64,000 nt of DNA from Streptomyces bicolor (GTDB lineage: Bacteria; Actinomycetota; Actinomycetes; Streptomycetales; Streptomycetaceae). Positions 31,502 through 40,095 of this stretch are shown here, in pieces. The notes beneath the pieces were generated by a model, which did no database searches, was not told the DNA's origin, and saw nothing but the letters and a program-made list of their open reading frames with translations. Each line of letters begins with the position of its first letter. Position 1 is the stretch's first letter. The stretch spans positions 1-64,000 of the forward strand of contig NZ_JOFS01000012.1 in assembly GCF_000719285.1 (NCBI RefSeq). Direction: 5' to 3'. Position numbers and translations under genes: made by a program.

Positions 31502-31525
31502 ACTTATGCGGCCCAACGCATAAGT
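31502..31525. repeat. Perfect 9-bp inverted repeat (ACTTATGCG ... CGCATAAGT)
   Basis: Two exact 9-base arms separated by GCCCAA, only 11 bp beyond the VIT-family stop. AT-rich for this genome. It could be a weak terminator for that gene, but lacks a T-run and looks as much like an operator site. Confidence 0.6.
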
Positions 31526-31535
31526 TCCAGCCGAG

Positions 31536-32267
31536 CTATCCTACGGCCGTTCCGAACAAACTGCCCAGGGCGTACGTCACACCGGCCGCGGCACCCCCGA
31601 GCGCGAGCTGTCGCAGCCCGCTGAACCACCAGGTCCGCGCGGTCACCCTGGCCACAACGGCCCCGCACAGGAACAGCCCCAGGAGCGCGAGAAGTACGGC
31701 CGGCCACAGCGCGGTGGCGCCGAGCAGATACGGCAGTACGGGCAGTAGGGCGCCCAGCGCGAACGACCCGAAGGACGAGACGGCCGCGACCAGCGGGGAC
31801 GGCAGATCACCGGGGTCGATGCCGAGCTCTTCCCGGGCGTGTATCTCCAGGGCCAGCTCGGGATCACGGGAGAGCTGCGCTGCCACGGCCCGCGCGAGCT
31901 TCGGCTCGACACCCCGGGCCTCGTACAGCGCCGCGAGCTCGGCCTCCTCGTCCTCCGGGTGCTTTCTCAGCTCCCGCCGCTCGACGTCCAGCTCGGCCTC
32001 GACGAGCTCGCGCTGCGAGGCCACGGAGGTGTACTCACCCGCGGCCATGGAGAAGGCGCCGGCGGCCAGCCCGGCGAGGCCGCTCAGCACGATGGTCTGA
32101 TGACCGACCGCCCCTCCCGCGACACCGGTCATCAGGGCGAGGTTGGAGACCAGACCGTCCATCGCCCCGACGACGGCGGGCCGCAGCCAGCCGCCGTTCA
32201 CATCACGGTGGGTGTGGTTGTCGCGGTGCGCTTCGTGGAGCGGCGCCTCGATCTCGATGATGGCCAT
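31536..32267 (-). CDS. VIT1/CCC1-family iron/manganese transporter
   Basis: 243 aa. N-terminal HRDVNGGWLRPAVVGAMDGLVSNLALMTGVAG contains the first membrane helix with the family's conserved D-G-(L/I)-V-S-N motif; FSMAAGEYTSVASQRELV follows in helix two. The middle is an acidic cytoplasmic helical hairpin (about 85-150) with glutamates that in VIT1 bind metal. Three C-terminal helices complete the usual five. These proteins export or store Fe2+/Mn2+. The promoter region carries an iron-box-like sequence, supporting iron control. Confidence 0.9.
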   Translation of the reverse strand: MAIIEIEAPLHEAHRDNHTHRDVNGGWLRPAVVGAMDGLVSNLALMTGVAGGAVGHQTIVLSGLAGLAAGAFSMAAGEYTSVASQRELVEAELDVERRELRKHPEDEEAELAALYEARGVEPKLARAVAAQLSRDPELALEIHAREELGIDPGDLPSPLVAAVSSFGSFALGALLPVLPYLLGATALWPAVLLALLGLFLCGAVVARVTARTWWFSGLRQLALGGAAAGVTYALGSLFGTAVG

Positions 32268-32284
32268 GAAGGTCCCCCAGAAAC

Positions 32285-32303
32285 TCAGGTAAGGCTGTCT
32301 TTA
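32285..32303. promoter_or_regulatory. Putative iron box (DmdR/IdeR type)
   Basis: TCAGGTAAGGCTGTCTTTA agrees with the Streptomyces iron box TTAGGTTAGGCTCACCTAA at 13 of 19 positions. It lies 18 bp upstream of the VIT-family start. A weaker second match (11 of 19, reverse orientation) is at 32366-32384. These would couple the transporter gene to the iron regulator DmdR1. Confidence 0.5.
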
Positions 32304-32537
32304 GACAAGTTCTATTCTTCGACAACGCCAAATCTACGCCCGGAAATTCCGCTCCGCCAGCAAGGAAAGGCTGGGCTAACCTGCGGTTTTCCCTTGGAAC
32401 GCTCATTCGTGTGGGTGCCCGCACAAATGTCGACCGGGTGACACTGAGGCCTCCGAGGCTCGGGTCAACCGCCGACGGTGGGACATATCCGCAAAGGGCT
32501 CCGCGCCCTGGGCGGAGCCCCCGGAGGAAGGCCGTGT

Positions 32538-33665
32538 ATGGCATCGATCGCCTGCATCCCCTCGGTTCCGGCGCCCGGGGACGCCGCCGAACTCCGCGGA
32601 CGGGCCCGCGGCGCGCTCCTCGGCCTGGCGGTCGGCGACGCTCTGGGCGCCCCGGCGGAGAACATGAAGCCCTCAGAGATCCGCGCCCGCTGGGGCCGGG
32701 TCACGGGCTTCGTCACCGACAAGCCCTCCGGCACGGACGACACCGAGTACGCGATCTTCTCCGGCCTCCTCCTGGCCCGCCACGGCTCGGCCCTCACCCC
32801 GGCCCATGTGGAAACGGCCTGGCACGAGTGGATCGCGGACCGGGCGGAAGGCCCCTTCCGGGGCGCCGGCTTCAGCGAACGGGGCACGCTGGAGAACCTC
32901 CGCCGGGGGCTGGCGGCCCCCATCTCGGCCCAGCACCGCCACGCCTGGAGCGACGGCCTCGCCATGCGGGCGGCCCCGTTCGGCGTCTTCGCGGCGGGCC
33001 GCCCGGCGGAGGCGGCCCGGCTGGTGGCGATCGACGGTTCGGTGAGCCATGACGGCGAGGGCATCTACGGCGGCCAGGCGGTGGCGGCGGGGGTGGCGGC
33101 GGCGATGGCGGGCGCGCCGACGATCGCGGTGGTCGCCTCGGCGCTCGCGGTGGTCCCGGACGACTCCTGGACGGCCAGGTCGCTGAGGCGGGCGGTGGCG
33201 GTGGCCCACCGAGGCGAACGCGCGGTCCGCTCCGCGGTCGTCATCGGCGGCTACCCCTGGACCGACCTGGCCCCCGAGGCGGTCGCCCTGGCCTTCGGGG
33301 CGTACGCGGCGGCGGACGGCGACTTCGTCCAGGCGGTACTGACGGCCGTGAACATGGGCCGCGACGCGGACACGACGGCAGCGGTGGCGGGCGCGCTGGC
33401 GGGCGCGACCCAGGGCGAGTCGGCGATCCCGACGGAGTGGGCGGCGGCGATCGGCCCGGCCCGCGGAAGCTGTCTGCCGTCGATGGCGGGACACCATGTG
33501 CTGGACGTGGCGGAGTTGTTGACGCCCACGGAGGGCGGGAAGTGGGCGGCGGGGGCACCGGCACCGACGCAGGCCGTGGAAGCCGTGGAACCGGTACGGG
33601 AAGAGGCCCCCGCAAGCCGCTCCTTCACCTTGCTCACGGACACCGAGCCGGAGGCCCGGCCGTGA
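32538..33665 (+). CDS. ADP-ribosylglycohydrolase family protein 1
   Basis: 375 aa from the chosen ATG at 32538 (GGAGGAAGG upstream). All-helical ARH/DraG hydrolase, which removes ADP-ribose from proteins or small molecules using two Mg2+. Both metal motifs look intact: GDALGAPAE at 33-41 with TDDT at 66-69, and GRDADTT at 274-280. The last ~60 residues are a Pro/Ala/Glu-rich tail. First of seven genes that overlap almost end to end; it ends in a GTGA overlap with the next. Substrate unknown. Confidence 0.88.
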   Translation: MASIACIPSVPAPGDAAELRGRARGALLGLAVGDALGAPAENMKPSEIRARWGRVTGFVTDKPSGTDDTEYAIFSGLLLARHGSALTPAHVETAWHEWIADRAEGPFRGAGFSERGTLENLRRGLAAPISAQHRHAWSDGLAMRAAPFGVFAAGRPAEAARLVAIDGSVSHDGEGIYGGQAVAAGVAAAMAGAPTIAVVASALAVVPDDSWTARSLRRAVAVAHRGERAVRSAVVIGGYPWTDLAPEAVALAFGAYAAADGDFVQAVLTAVNMGRDADTTAAVAGALAGATQGESAIPTEWAAAIGPARGSCLPSMAGHHVLDVAELLTPTEGGKWAAGAPAPTQAVEAVEPVREEAPASRSFTLLTDTEPEARP

Positions 33666-35359
33666 CACCGCCCAGCCCCTGGGACGAGGGCGGACACCCG
33701 GCCGAGACTCCGGCGCCGACGGAGCGGGGGGCGGCCGCGGGCTCGGAGAAGGCAGCGGCCGGGACGAGCTCGGAGTGCATCGCGGCGGGGACGACCTCGG
33801 ACGAACTCGCGTCAGGGACGGTTCCGGAGGAACTCGTGACGGACGCGGCCGCAGAGACCCGCGCGACCGGCACCCCTTCGGAAGCACTCGCGACCGGTAC
33901 GACCGTGGCGGCACTCGCACCCGGGACGCCCCAGGAGACACGCACGACCGGCACCACCCCGGAAGCACCCACAACCGGAGCGGCCCCGGAGGCATCCGCA
34001 ACCCCCACAGCCCCGGAAGCACCCGCAGCCCCGGCAACCCCGGAAGCCCCGCAAAACCTCGTGGCCCGCACGCCCCCGCAGGACCTCGTGCCCCACGCGA
34101 CCCCGCAGTCCCCCGCCGCCAAGCCCCCGGAGGAACCCGCGGCCGCCGACGGCGAGCACGCCCCGCCGGGGCCACCCGCACCCGACGACGAAAGTCGCAC
34201 GGGTGGTGCGGGCGGGAAACACCAGGCCGAAGGCGAAGCCGAGGCCGGTCAACGAGTCCTCGGCCTCCTGCTCGGCCTGGCCGCAGGCGACGCCGCCGGC
34301 TGGCCCGCCGCCCGCCACCGAGCCGCCCGCATGCCCGAATGGACCCGCCGCCTCACCCGCGAACTCGACACCTTCGCCGAACACAACGCGACCACCACCC
34401 TCCCCGTCCCCATCGCCCTCAACCAGCCCCCCGAACCCCTCCGCCTGGGCCCCTCCGACGACGCGGAATGGGCGGCCTTCGCGGCCGAGGCAGTCCTGCG
34501 AGCCGGCGACGACACCGCCCTCGCCGACCTCAGCCGAGAACGCCGCATCCGAGCAGCCATCGACCTGACCTGGAACGCCGTAGCCGGCGAAGTGGCCGCC
34601 GCAGCCGACCGCGCCCCGGAGGTCGAATCGGCGATCCTCCCCCTCCGCGCCCGCATCTCCGTCCGCGCCGGCCTCGGCAACCTCGCCACCGGCCTGCGCC
34701 CACCCGCCACCGGCCACGACAACCCGCACTACTTCGACGACGCGGCCTGCGTACGGGCCTGCGTCCTGGCGGTCGCCCACCCCGGCGACCCCCACCGCGC
34801 CGCCGACCTCGCCGAGTTCGACGCCCGCTACACCCAGGACGGCGACGGCGTACACGGCGCGAGGGCGATGGCGGCGGCCGTGGCACTGGCCCTGACCGGC
34901 GCGAAGACCGAGTCCTGTGTAGCCGCCGCCCTCACCGAACTCCCCGAGGAGACGGAGATCGGCCGAAACGCCCGCCACGCCCTCGAGCTCGCACAAGCCG
35001 CCGACAGCGCCTTCGCCCTCATCCCCCTCCTCGAACACCAAATCGTCGACCACGTCTACAGCTACGGCATCGCCGCGGCCGAAACGGTCCCGGTGGCCCT
35101 GGCCCTCACGGTCGCGGCAGGCGGCCGTATCGCCGAGGCGGTCCCCGCCGCCGCTTGCCTCTCCCGCGTCGCCGACTCGGCACCGGCCCTGGCAGGCGCA
35201 CTGACCGGCGCGCTGGGCGGCGGCGCGGCGATCCCGGCGAGCTGGCGCGACACCTGCCGCACCCTCTCCGGCTGCGCACTCCCCCGGCTCACCGGCACCG
35301 ACCTGGTGGAACTCGCCGAACTCCTGGAAGCAGCACAACCGGCCCGACCAGGAGGATGA
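33662..35359 (+). CDS. ADP-ribosylglycohydrolase family protein 2, degenerate, with long low-complexity N-terminus
   Basis: 565 aa from GTG 33662, overlapping the previous stop. Residues 1-195 are an Ala/Thr/Pro/Glu-rich disordered segment with imperfect ~10-residue units (TGTPSEALA, TGTTPEAPT, TGAAPEASA). The ARH-like domain (197-565) keeps GLAAGDAAG and SDDAEW, but the C-terminal metal site that should read D-x-D-(S/T) is SRVADS (first Asp replaced by Val503). Catalysis is therefore doubtful; a regulatory or scaffold role beside its paralogues is possible. Confidence 0.8.
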   Translation: MTPPSPWDEGGHPAETPAPTERGAAAGSEKAAAGTSSECIAAGTTSDELASGTVPEELVTDAAAETRATGTPSEALATGTTVAALAPGTPQETRTTGTTPEAPTTGAAPEASATPTAPEAPAAPATPEAPQNLVARTPPQDLVPHATPQSPAAKPPEEPAAADGEHAPPGPPAPDDESRTGGAGGKHQAEGEAEAGQRVLGLLLGLAAGDAAGWPAARHRAARMPEWTRRLTRELDTFAEHNATTTLPVPIALNQPPEPLRLGPSDDAEWAAFAAEAVLRAGDDTALADLSRERRIRAAIDLTWNAVAGEVAAAADRAPEVESAILPLRARISVRAGLGNLATGLRPPATGHDNPHYFDDAACVRACVLAVAHPGDPHRAADLAEFDARYTQDGDGVHGARAMAAAVALALTGAKTESCVAAALTELPEETEIGRNARHALELAQAADSAFALIPLLEHQIVDHVYSYGIAAAETVPVALALTVAAGGRIAEAVPAAACLSRVADSAPALAGALTGALGGGAAIPASWRDTCRTLSGCALPRLTGTDLVELAELLEAAQPARPGG

Positions 35360-35367
35360 TTCGGGGC

Positions 35368-36543
35368 ATGACGCCCAAAGCAGAAGAAAGCAGTGGCCCG
35401 CGTCTCGACGAGCGGATCACCGGCGCCCTGGTCGGCGCGGCGGTCGGCGACGCCCTCGGCGGCCCGGTGGAGGGCTACTCCCCCGACCAGATCCTTCAGC
35501 GCCACGGCGGCCGCGTCCACGGCATCGTCGGCCCCTGGAACGGCGACGCCTGGCGCACGGCCCGCCCCATCGCGCCGTACCACAAGGGCGACGGACACGT
35601 CACCGACGACACGTTGATGACGCACGCGCTGGTGCGGGTCTATGCGCGGGTCCGTGACCACCTGGACGCGTACTCCATCGCGGACCACCTGGTCCCGGAC
35701 CTGATGACGAACCCGCGCTGGATCCCCGAGCTGGAGGCGGAGGCCCTCCCCCTGCACCGGGTCTTCCTGGCGGAGAAATGGCTGGTGGCCCGCCTCCACT
35801 ACGGCCATGTGGACCCCCGGGAAGCAGGCGTCGGCAACATCGTCAACTGCGGCGCGGCGATGTACATGGCCCCGGTGGGCCTGGTCAACGCGGCCGACCC
35901 GCCCGCCGCCTACGCCGAGGCGCTGGACGTCGCGGGCGCCCACCAGTCGTCGTACGGCCGTGAGGCGGCGGGCGTCTTCGCGGCGGCGGTGGCGGCGGCG
36001 TGCACACCAGGGGCGACACCGGACTCGGTCATCTCGACCTGCCTGTCGCTGGCGAAGGACGGCACGCGGACAGCGATCGAGAGCGTCTGCGAAGTGGCAG
36101 GTGGCTACCCGGGCTTCGAGCCGGCACTGGGGCCCTTGCGTGAGGCGGTGAGTCCGTACGACACGGTCGGGCCCGACTACCGCACCCCCTCCCTCGGCGC
36201 CCGCCGCCCCTCCCGTCTCCACGCGATCGAGGAACTCCCCATCGCCCTCGCCATGTTGCTGATCGCGAGCGGCGACTACCGCCAGGCGGTGCTGGGCGCG
36301 GTGAACTACGGACGTGACTGCGACTCGATCGCGACGATGGCGGGCGCACTGGCCGGGGCCCTGGGCTCACCGGTCCCGGAGGACTGGTCGAAGACCGTCG
36401 CGGAGGCCAGCCGTCTGGACCTTTGGGAGCCGCCCCGCGCGTTGACCGAGGTCGCGAGGGAAATCCACGAGCGGGACGTCCGCCGACGCAGGGCGCATGA
36501 GGCGGCGTTCACCGCGTTGGGGGGCCGAGGATGCTCCGACTGA
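35368..36543 (+). CDS. ADP-ribosylglycohydrolase family protein 3
   Basis: 391 aa from the chosen ATG at 35368; GGAGG lies 12 bases upstream, and in-frame ATG 35356 abuts it and is less likely. Complete ARH signatures: GDALGGPVE at 27-35, TDDT at 79-82, GRDCDSIATMAGALAGAL from 314. The helical core has NCGAAMYMAPVG (159-170) and HQSSYGREAAGVFAAAVA, typical of the larger DraG-like clade. Most likely an active hydrolase of an N- or O-glycosidic ADP-ribose bond. It overlaps the fourth paralogue by 13 bp. Confidence 0.88.
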   Translation: MTPKAEESSGPRLDERITGALVGAAVGDALGGPVEGYSPDQILQRHGGRVHGIVGPWNGDAWRTARPIAPYHKGDGHVTDDTLMTHALVRVYARVRDHLDAYSIADHLVPDLMTNPRWIPELEAEALPLHRVFLAEKWLVARLHYGHVDPREAGVGNIVNCGAAMYMAPVGLVNAADPPAAYAEALDVAGAHQSSYGREAAGVFAAAVAAACTPGATPDSVISTCLSLAKDGTRTAIESVCEVAGGYPGFEPALGPLREAVSPYDTVGPDYRTPSLGARRPSRLHAIEELPIALAMLLIASGDYRQAVLGAVNYGRDCDSIATMAGALAGALGSPVPEDWSKTVAEASRLDLWEPPRALTEVAREIHERDVRRRRAHEAAFTALGGRGCSD

Positions 36544-38006
36544 CCTGGGTCCAGCCGGAGGACCTCCTGGGACACGAACTCCGGCAGGCGGCCCTGGACG
36601 GCCGGGAGCCGTCGAGGATCGCGGAGAGGTGGCGGGCGGCGGGTGGTGGGGAGGCGCCCTTGCGGGCGGGGGCGTCAGCAGAACCGGCGTCCCGGTATCT
36701 CAGGACGCTGGCCAAGGACTTGCTGGACGAACTGGCAGATCTGCCCAGCAGTCTTAAGGACGCGGAGCCGACAGACCTGGAGACGATCAAGTCTCTGTGC
36801 CCGAACTGGCCGTCAGAGCCTGCGAGCAGTGGAACCGCTGAGCCCGCCGGCGGTGGTGTCGCCGGAGCGGTCACCCCGATCCGCTACGAAGCCGCCTGGC
36901 TCGGCCGAGCAGTCGGCTGTCTCCTGGGCAAGCCCGTCGAGAAACTTCCCCTCGAAGCCATCCGCCAACTCGCCCGGTCCACCGGCAACTGGCCGCTCAG
37001 CAACTACTTCACGGCCAGGGGAGTCCCCGAAGACCTCACCACGAAGTACCCCTGGAACCGCCGCTCGGCCACCACCTCCCTCGCCGAGAACATCGACGGC
37101 ATGCCCGAGGACGACGACCTCAACTACCCCCTTCTCAACCTCCTCCTGCTCCAACGCCACGGCAAAGCCTTCACCACCACCGACGTGGCGCGCCTCTGGC
37201 TCGACGAACTCCCTCCGGGCCGCACCTTCACAGCCGAACGCATCGCCCACCGCAATCTCCTCCTCGGCCTCGAACCCCCGCACACGGCCCGCCACCGCAA
37301 CCCCTTCCGCGAGTGGATCGGCGCCCTCATCCGCGCGGACGTCCACGGCTGGACCAACCCCGGCAACCCGTCCGCCGCGGCCGAACAGGCCCACCGCGAC
37401 GCCGCCCTCACCCACACCGCCAACGGCGTCTACGCGGCGATGTTCACGGCGGCCGTCATCGCCCAGGCGGCGACGGCGAGGGGCCCCCACGACATCCACG
37501 CCTGCCTGCGCACCGGACTCAGGGTGATCCCCCCGGCCTCCCGCCTGGCACAGGCGATCCGCCAGGCGATCCAACTGTCCCGCTCCCACGAGGACTTCGG
37601 CACGGTCGTCGACGAACTCCACGCCACCTACTCCCCCACCCACCACTGGGTGCACGCCATCCCGAACACCGCCCTGATCGCCGCCGCCCTCACCCACGCG
37701 AACGGCGACTTCACCGGCTCCATCTGCCGCGCGGTGTCCGGCGGTTGGGACACCGACTCCAACGGCGCGACCGCGGGCAGCATCGCCGCCCTCCTCGCCG
37801 GCGCCCCCTGCGCCCTCCCCGACCGCTGGACCGCCCCCCTCAAGAACCGCCTCGCCACCTCCATCGCCGACTTCAACGGCACCGGCTTCGACGCACTGGC
37901 CCGGCTCACCCACGAACTCGCCCACAGCCCCGACCACCTCCGCACACCTCAACCCGCCCCCCAAGTCCACGAGGCACCCACCCACTTGGAGGCCACTCGC
38001 CCATGA
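36531..38006 (+). CDS. ADP-ribosylglycohydrolase family protein 4 with N-terminal extension
   Basis: 491 aa. Residues 1-110 form an extra helical/linker region not seen in the paralogues. The ARH domain follows, but the first motif is altered (AVGCLLGKPVE: the aspartate of GDA-G is Cys130), and TDDT becomes EDDDLNY (193-199). The C-terminal GWDTDSNGAT (405-413) is intact. This pattern belongs to a distinct ARH clade, so activity may differ from classic ARH. It overlaps the ribokinase start (ATGA). Confidence 0.82.
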   Translation: MLRLTWVQPEDLLGHELRQAALDGREPSRIAERWRAAGGGEAPLRAGASAEPASRYLRTLAKDLLDELADLPSSLKDAEPTDLETIKSLCPNWPSEPASSGTAEPAGGGVAGAVTPIRYEAAWLGRAVGCLLGKPVEKLPLEAIRQLARSTGNWPLSNYFTARGVPEDLTTKYPWNRRSATTSLAENIDGMPEDDDLNYPLLNLLLLQRHGKAFTTTDVARLWLDELPPGRTFTAERIAHRNLLLGLEPPHTARHRNPFREWIGALIRADVHGWTNPGNPSAAAEQAHRDAALTHTANGVYAAMFTAAVIAQAATARGPHDIHACLRTGLRVIPPASRLAQAIRQAIQLSRSHEDFGTVVDELHATYSPTHHWVHAIPNTALIAAALTHANGDFTGSICRAVSGGWDTDSNGATAGSIAALLAGAPCALPDRWTAPLKNRLATSIADFNGTGFDALARLTHELAHSPDHLRTPQPAPQVHEAPTHLEATRP

Positions 38007-38896
38007 CCGACATCGTCGTGCTCGGCAGCACGAACATGGACCTTGTCACCTATGTCGCAAAGGCCCCACAGCGCGGCGAGACCGTGACGGGACGGGAGTT
38101 CCGCACGATCCCCGGCGGCAAGGGCGCCAACCAGGCGATCGCGGCGGCCCGCGCGGGCGGCGACGTCCTGATGATCGGCGCCGTCGGCAACGACGCCTAC
38201 GGCGCCCACCTGCGCTCCACCCTCGAACACTCCGGCGTGGACACCGACGACCTCCGCACGGTCGAGGGCCCCTCCGGCACCGCGCACATCGTCGTGGACG
38301 ACGAGGGCGGCAACGCGATCGTCGTGATCCCCGGCGCGAACGGCACGGTCGACCATCTGAGCCCCGGCGACGAGGGCGTCATCGCCTCCGCCGACCTCCT
38401 GCTGCTCCAGCTGGAGGTCCCGCTGGCCGCGGTCCTCGCCGGCGCGCAGGCCGCCCACCGCCACGACGTCCGTACGATCCTCACCCCGTCCCCCGCCCAG
38501 CCGCTCCCGGACGAACTCCTCGCCGCCATCGACCTGTTGGTCCCCAACGAGCACGAGGCCACCACCCTCACCGGCCGCACCGACCCGCGCGAGGCCGCCA
38601 CCGCGCTGCTCGAGCGGGTGCCGGAGGTCGTCGTCACCCTGGGCGCGGCGGGCAGCCTGTACGCCACCCGCGGCGCCGACCCCCTGACCGTCCCGGCCCC
38701 GAAGGTCACCGCCGTCGACTCCACCGGCGCCGGGGACACGTTCGTGGGCGCCCTCGCGGTGGCCCTGGGCGAAGGCCGCCCGATGCGGGACGCACTGGCC
38801 TGGGCGGCGGCAGCGGCAGCGCTGTCGGTCCAGCGGGAGGGCGCCTCGGCGTCGATGCCGTACCGCCCCGAGATCGAGGCACGGTACGCGTCATGA
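38003..38896 (+). CDS. rbsK: Ribokinase (PfkB family sugar kinase)
   Basis: 297 aa. PfkB fold: GSTNMDLV at the N-terminus, the sugar-binding GGKGANQA at 38-45, the ADP-side LVPNEHEATTLTG, and the catalytic-base signature DSTGAGDTFVGAL. Converts D-ribose to ribose-5-phosphate, or a closely related pentose. Within this operon it could recover ribose freed after ADP-ribose hydrolysis. TTGGAGG lies upstream; it overlaps the previous stop by four bases and the next start by four. Confidence 0.88.
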   Translation: MTDIVVLGSTNMDLVTYVAKAPQRGETVTGREFRTIPGGKGANQAIAAARAGGDVLMIGAVGNDAYGAHLRSTLEHSGVDTDDLRTVEGPSGTAHIVVDDEGGNAIVVIPGANGTVDHLSPGDEGVIASADLLLLQLEVPLAAVLAGAQAAHRHDVRTILTPSPAQPLPDELLAAIDLLVPNEHEATTLTGRTDPREAATALLERVPEVVVTLGAAGSLYATRGADPLTVPAPKVTAVDSTGAGDTFVGALAVALGEGRPMRDALAWAAAAAALSVQREGASASMPYRPEIEARYAS

Positions 38897-40095
38897 CCGA
38901 AGCAGCCGACGCCGCCCCCTTGGCCGGCCTGCGCGTCCTCGACCTGGCCACCCTGTTCGCCGGCCCCCTCGCCGCCACGATGCTCGGCGACTTCGGCGCC
39001 GAGGTCGTCAAGGTCGAGCACCCCGAGAAACCGGACCCCTCCCGCGGCCACGGCCCGTCGAAGGACGGCGTGGGTCTGTGGTGGAAGTTCCTCGGCCGCA
39101 ACAAGCGCACGATCACCCTGAACCTGTCCAAGCCCGGTGGCCGCGCCACCTTCCTGCGCCTCGCCACGACCGCGGACGTCGTGATCGAGAACTTCCGCCC
39201 CGGCACCCTGGAGAAATGGGACCTGGGCTGGCCGGAGCTCTCCGCCGCCAACCCGCGCCTGGTCCTCACCCGCGTCACCGGCTTCGGCCAGTTCGGCCCC
39301 TACGCCCACCGCCCCGGTTTCGGCACCCTCGCCGAGGCGATGAGCGGCTTCGCCGCGCTCACCGGCGAACCGGACGCGCCCCCGACGCTCCCGCCCTTCG
39401 GCCTGGCCGACTCGATCGCGGGCCTCGCGACCGCGTACGCGGTGCTGACGGCGCTGGCCGCCCGCGAACGCACCGGCGAGGGCCAGGTCGTCGACATGGC
39501 CCTCATCGAGCCGATGCTGCTGGCGCTGGGTCCCCAGGCGACCTGGTACGACCAGCTCGGCTACGTCCAGGAACGCACCGGCAACCGCTCAGCCAACAAC
39601 GCCCCGCGCAACACCTACCGCACAGCGGACGGCACCTGGGTCGCCGTCTCCACCTCCGCCCAGTCGATCGCCGAGCGCGTGATGCACCTGGTGGGGCGCC
39701 CCGACCTGATCGACGAACCCTGGTTCGCGACGGGTGCCGACCGGGCCCGCCACGCCGACGTCCTGGACCGGGCGGTCGGCGACTGGATCGCCCGCCACAC
39801 CCGCGCCGACGTGCTCGCGGCCTTCGAGAAGGCGGAGGCGGCGGTGGCCCCGGTCCAGGACGTACGGGAGGTGATGACGGACCCGCAGTACGGGGCCCTC
39901 GACACGATCACCACCGTCGACGACCCCGAACTCGGCCCCCTGCGCATGCAGAACGTCCTCTTCCGTCTCTCCGCCACCCCCGGCGCGATCCGCTGGGCGG
40001 GCCGCCCGCACGGCGCCGACACCGACGAGATCCTCACGGACCTGGGCCTGACCCCCGCCGAACTGGCGGCCCTGCGCGAGGAGGGCGCCCTGTGA
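38893..40095 (+). CDS. CaiB/BaiF family (class III) CoA-transferase
   Basis: 400 aa. Class III signatures: LRVLDLATLFAGPLAATMLGDFGAEVVKVE at the N-terminus, RNKRTITLNL, DVVIENFRPGTLEKWDLG, and the catalytic aspartate D173 in PFGLADSIAGL, which forms the acyl anhydride with the incoming acid. Moves CoA from a donor acyl-CoA to a carboxylic acid, without ATP. Coupled by overlaps to the ribokinase and the lyase. Paired with a CitE-like lyase it recalls itaconate/citramalate catabolism, but no hydratase is present. Confidence 0.88.
   Translation: MTEAADAAPLAGLRVLDLATLFAGPLAATMLGDFGAEVVKVEHPEKPDPSRGHGPSKDGVGLWWKFLGRNKRTITLNLSKPGGRATFLRLATTADVVIENFRPGTLEKWDLGWPELSAANPRLVLTRVTGFGQFGPYAHRPGFGTLAEAMSGFAALTGEPDAPPTLPPFGLADSIAGLATAYAVLTALAARERTGEGQVVDMALIEPMLLALGPQATWYDQLGYVQERTGNRSANNAPRNTYRTADGTWVAVSTSAQSIAERVMHLVGRPDLIDEPWFATGADRARHADVLDRAVGDWIARHTRADVLAAFEKAEAAVAPVQDVREVMTDPQYGALDTITTVDDPELGPLRMQNVLFRLSATPGAIRWAGRPHGADTDEILTDLGLTPAELAALREEGAL

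Larger units (their letters stand above)
31145..31535. other. 391-bp region between gltB and the VIT-family gene
   Basis: I find no coding sequence I can support here. It holds the gltB promoter and leader (including a GlnR-like box at 31208-31234), a small GGTTC(n4)GAACC inverted repeat at 31245-31258, and the 9-bp-arm palindrome at 31502-31525 near the end of the VIT-family gene. It is noticeably more AT-rich than flanking genes. Confidence 0.6.

Noticed and set aside
33662..34250. Collagen-like or surface-adhesin repeat in the second ARH gene
   Set aside because: No Gly-x-y periodicity, no signal peptide and no cell-wall anchor; it is simple Ala/Thr/Pro/Glu low complexity.
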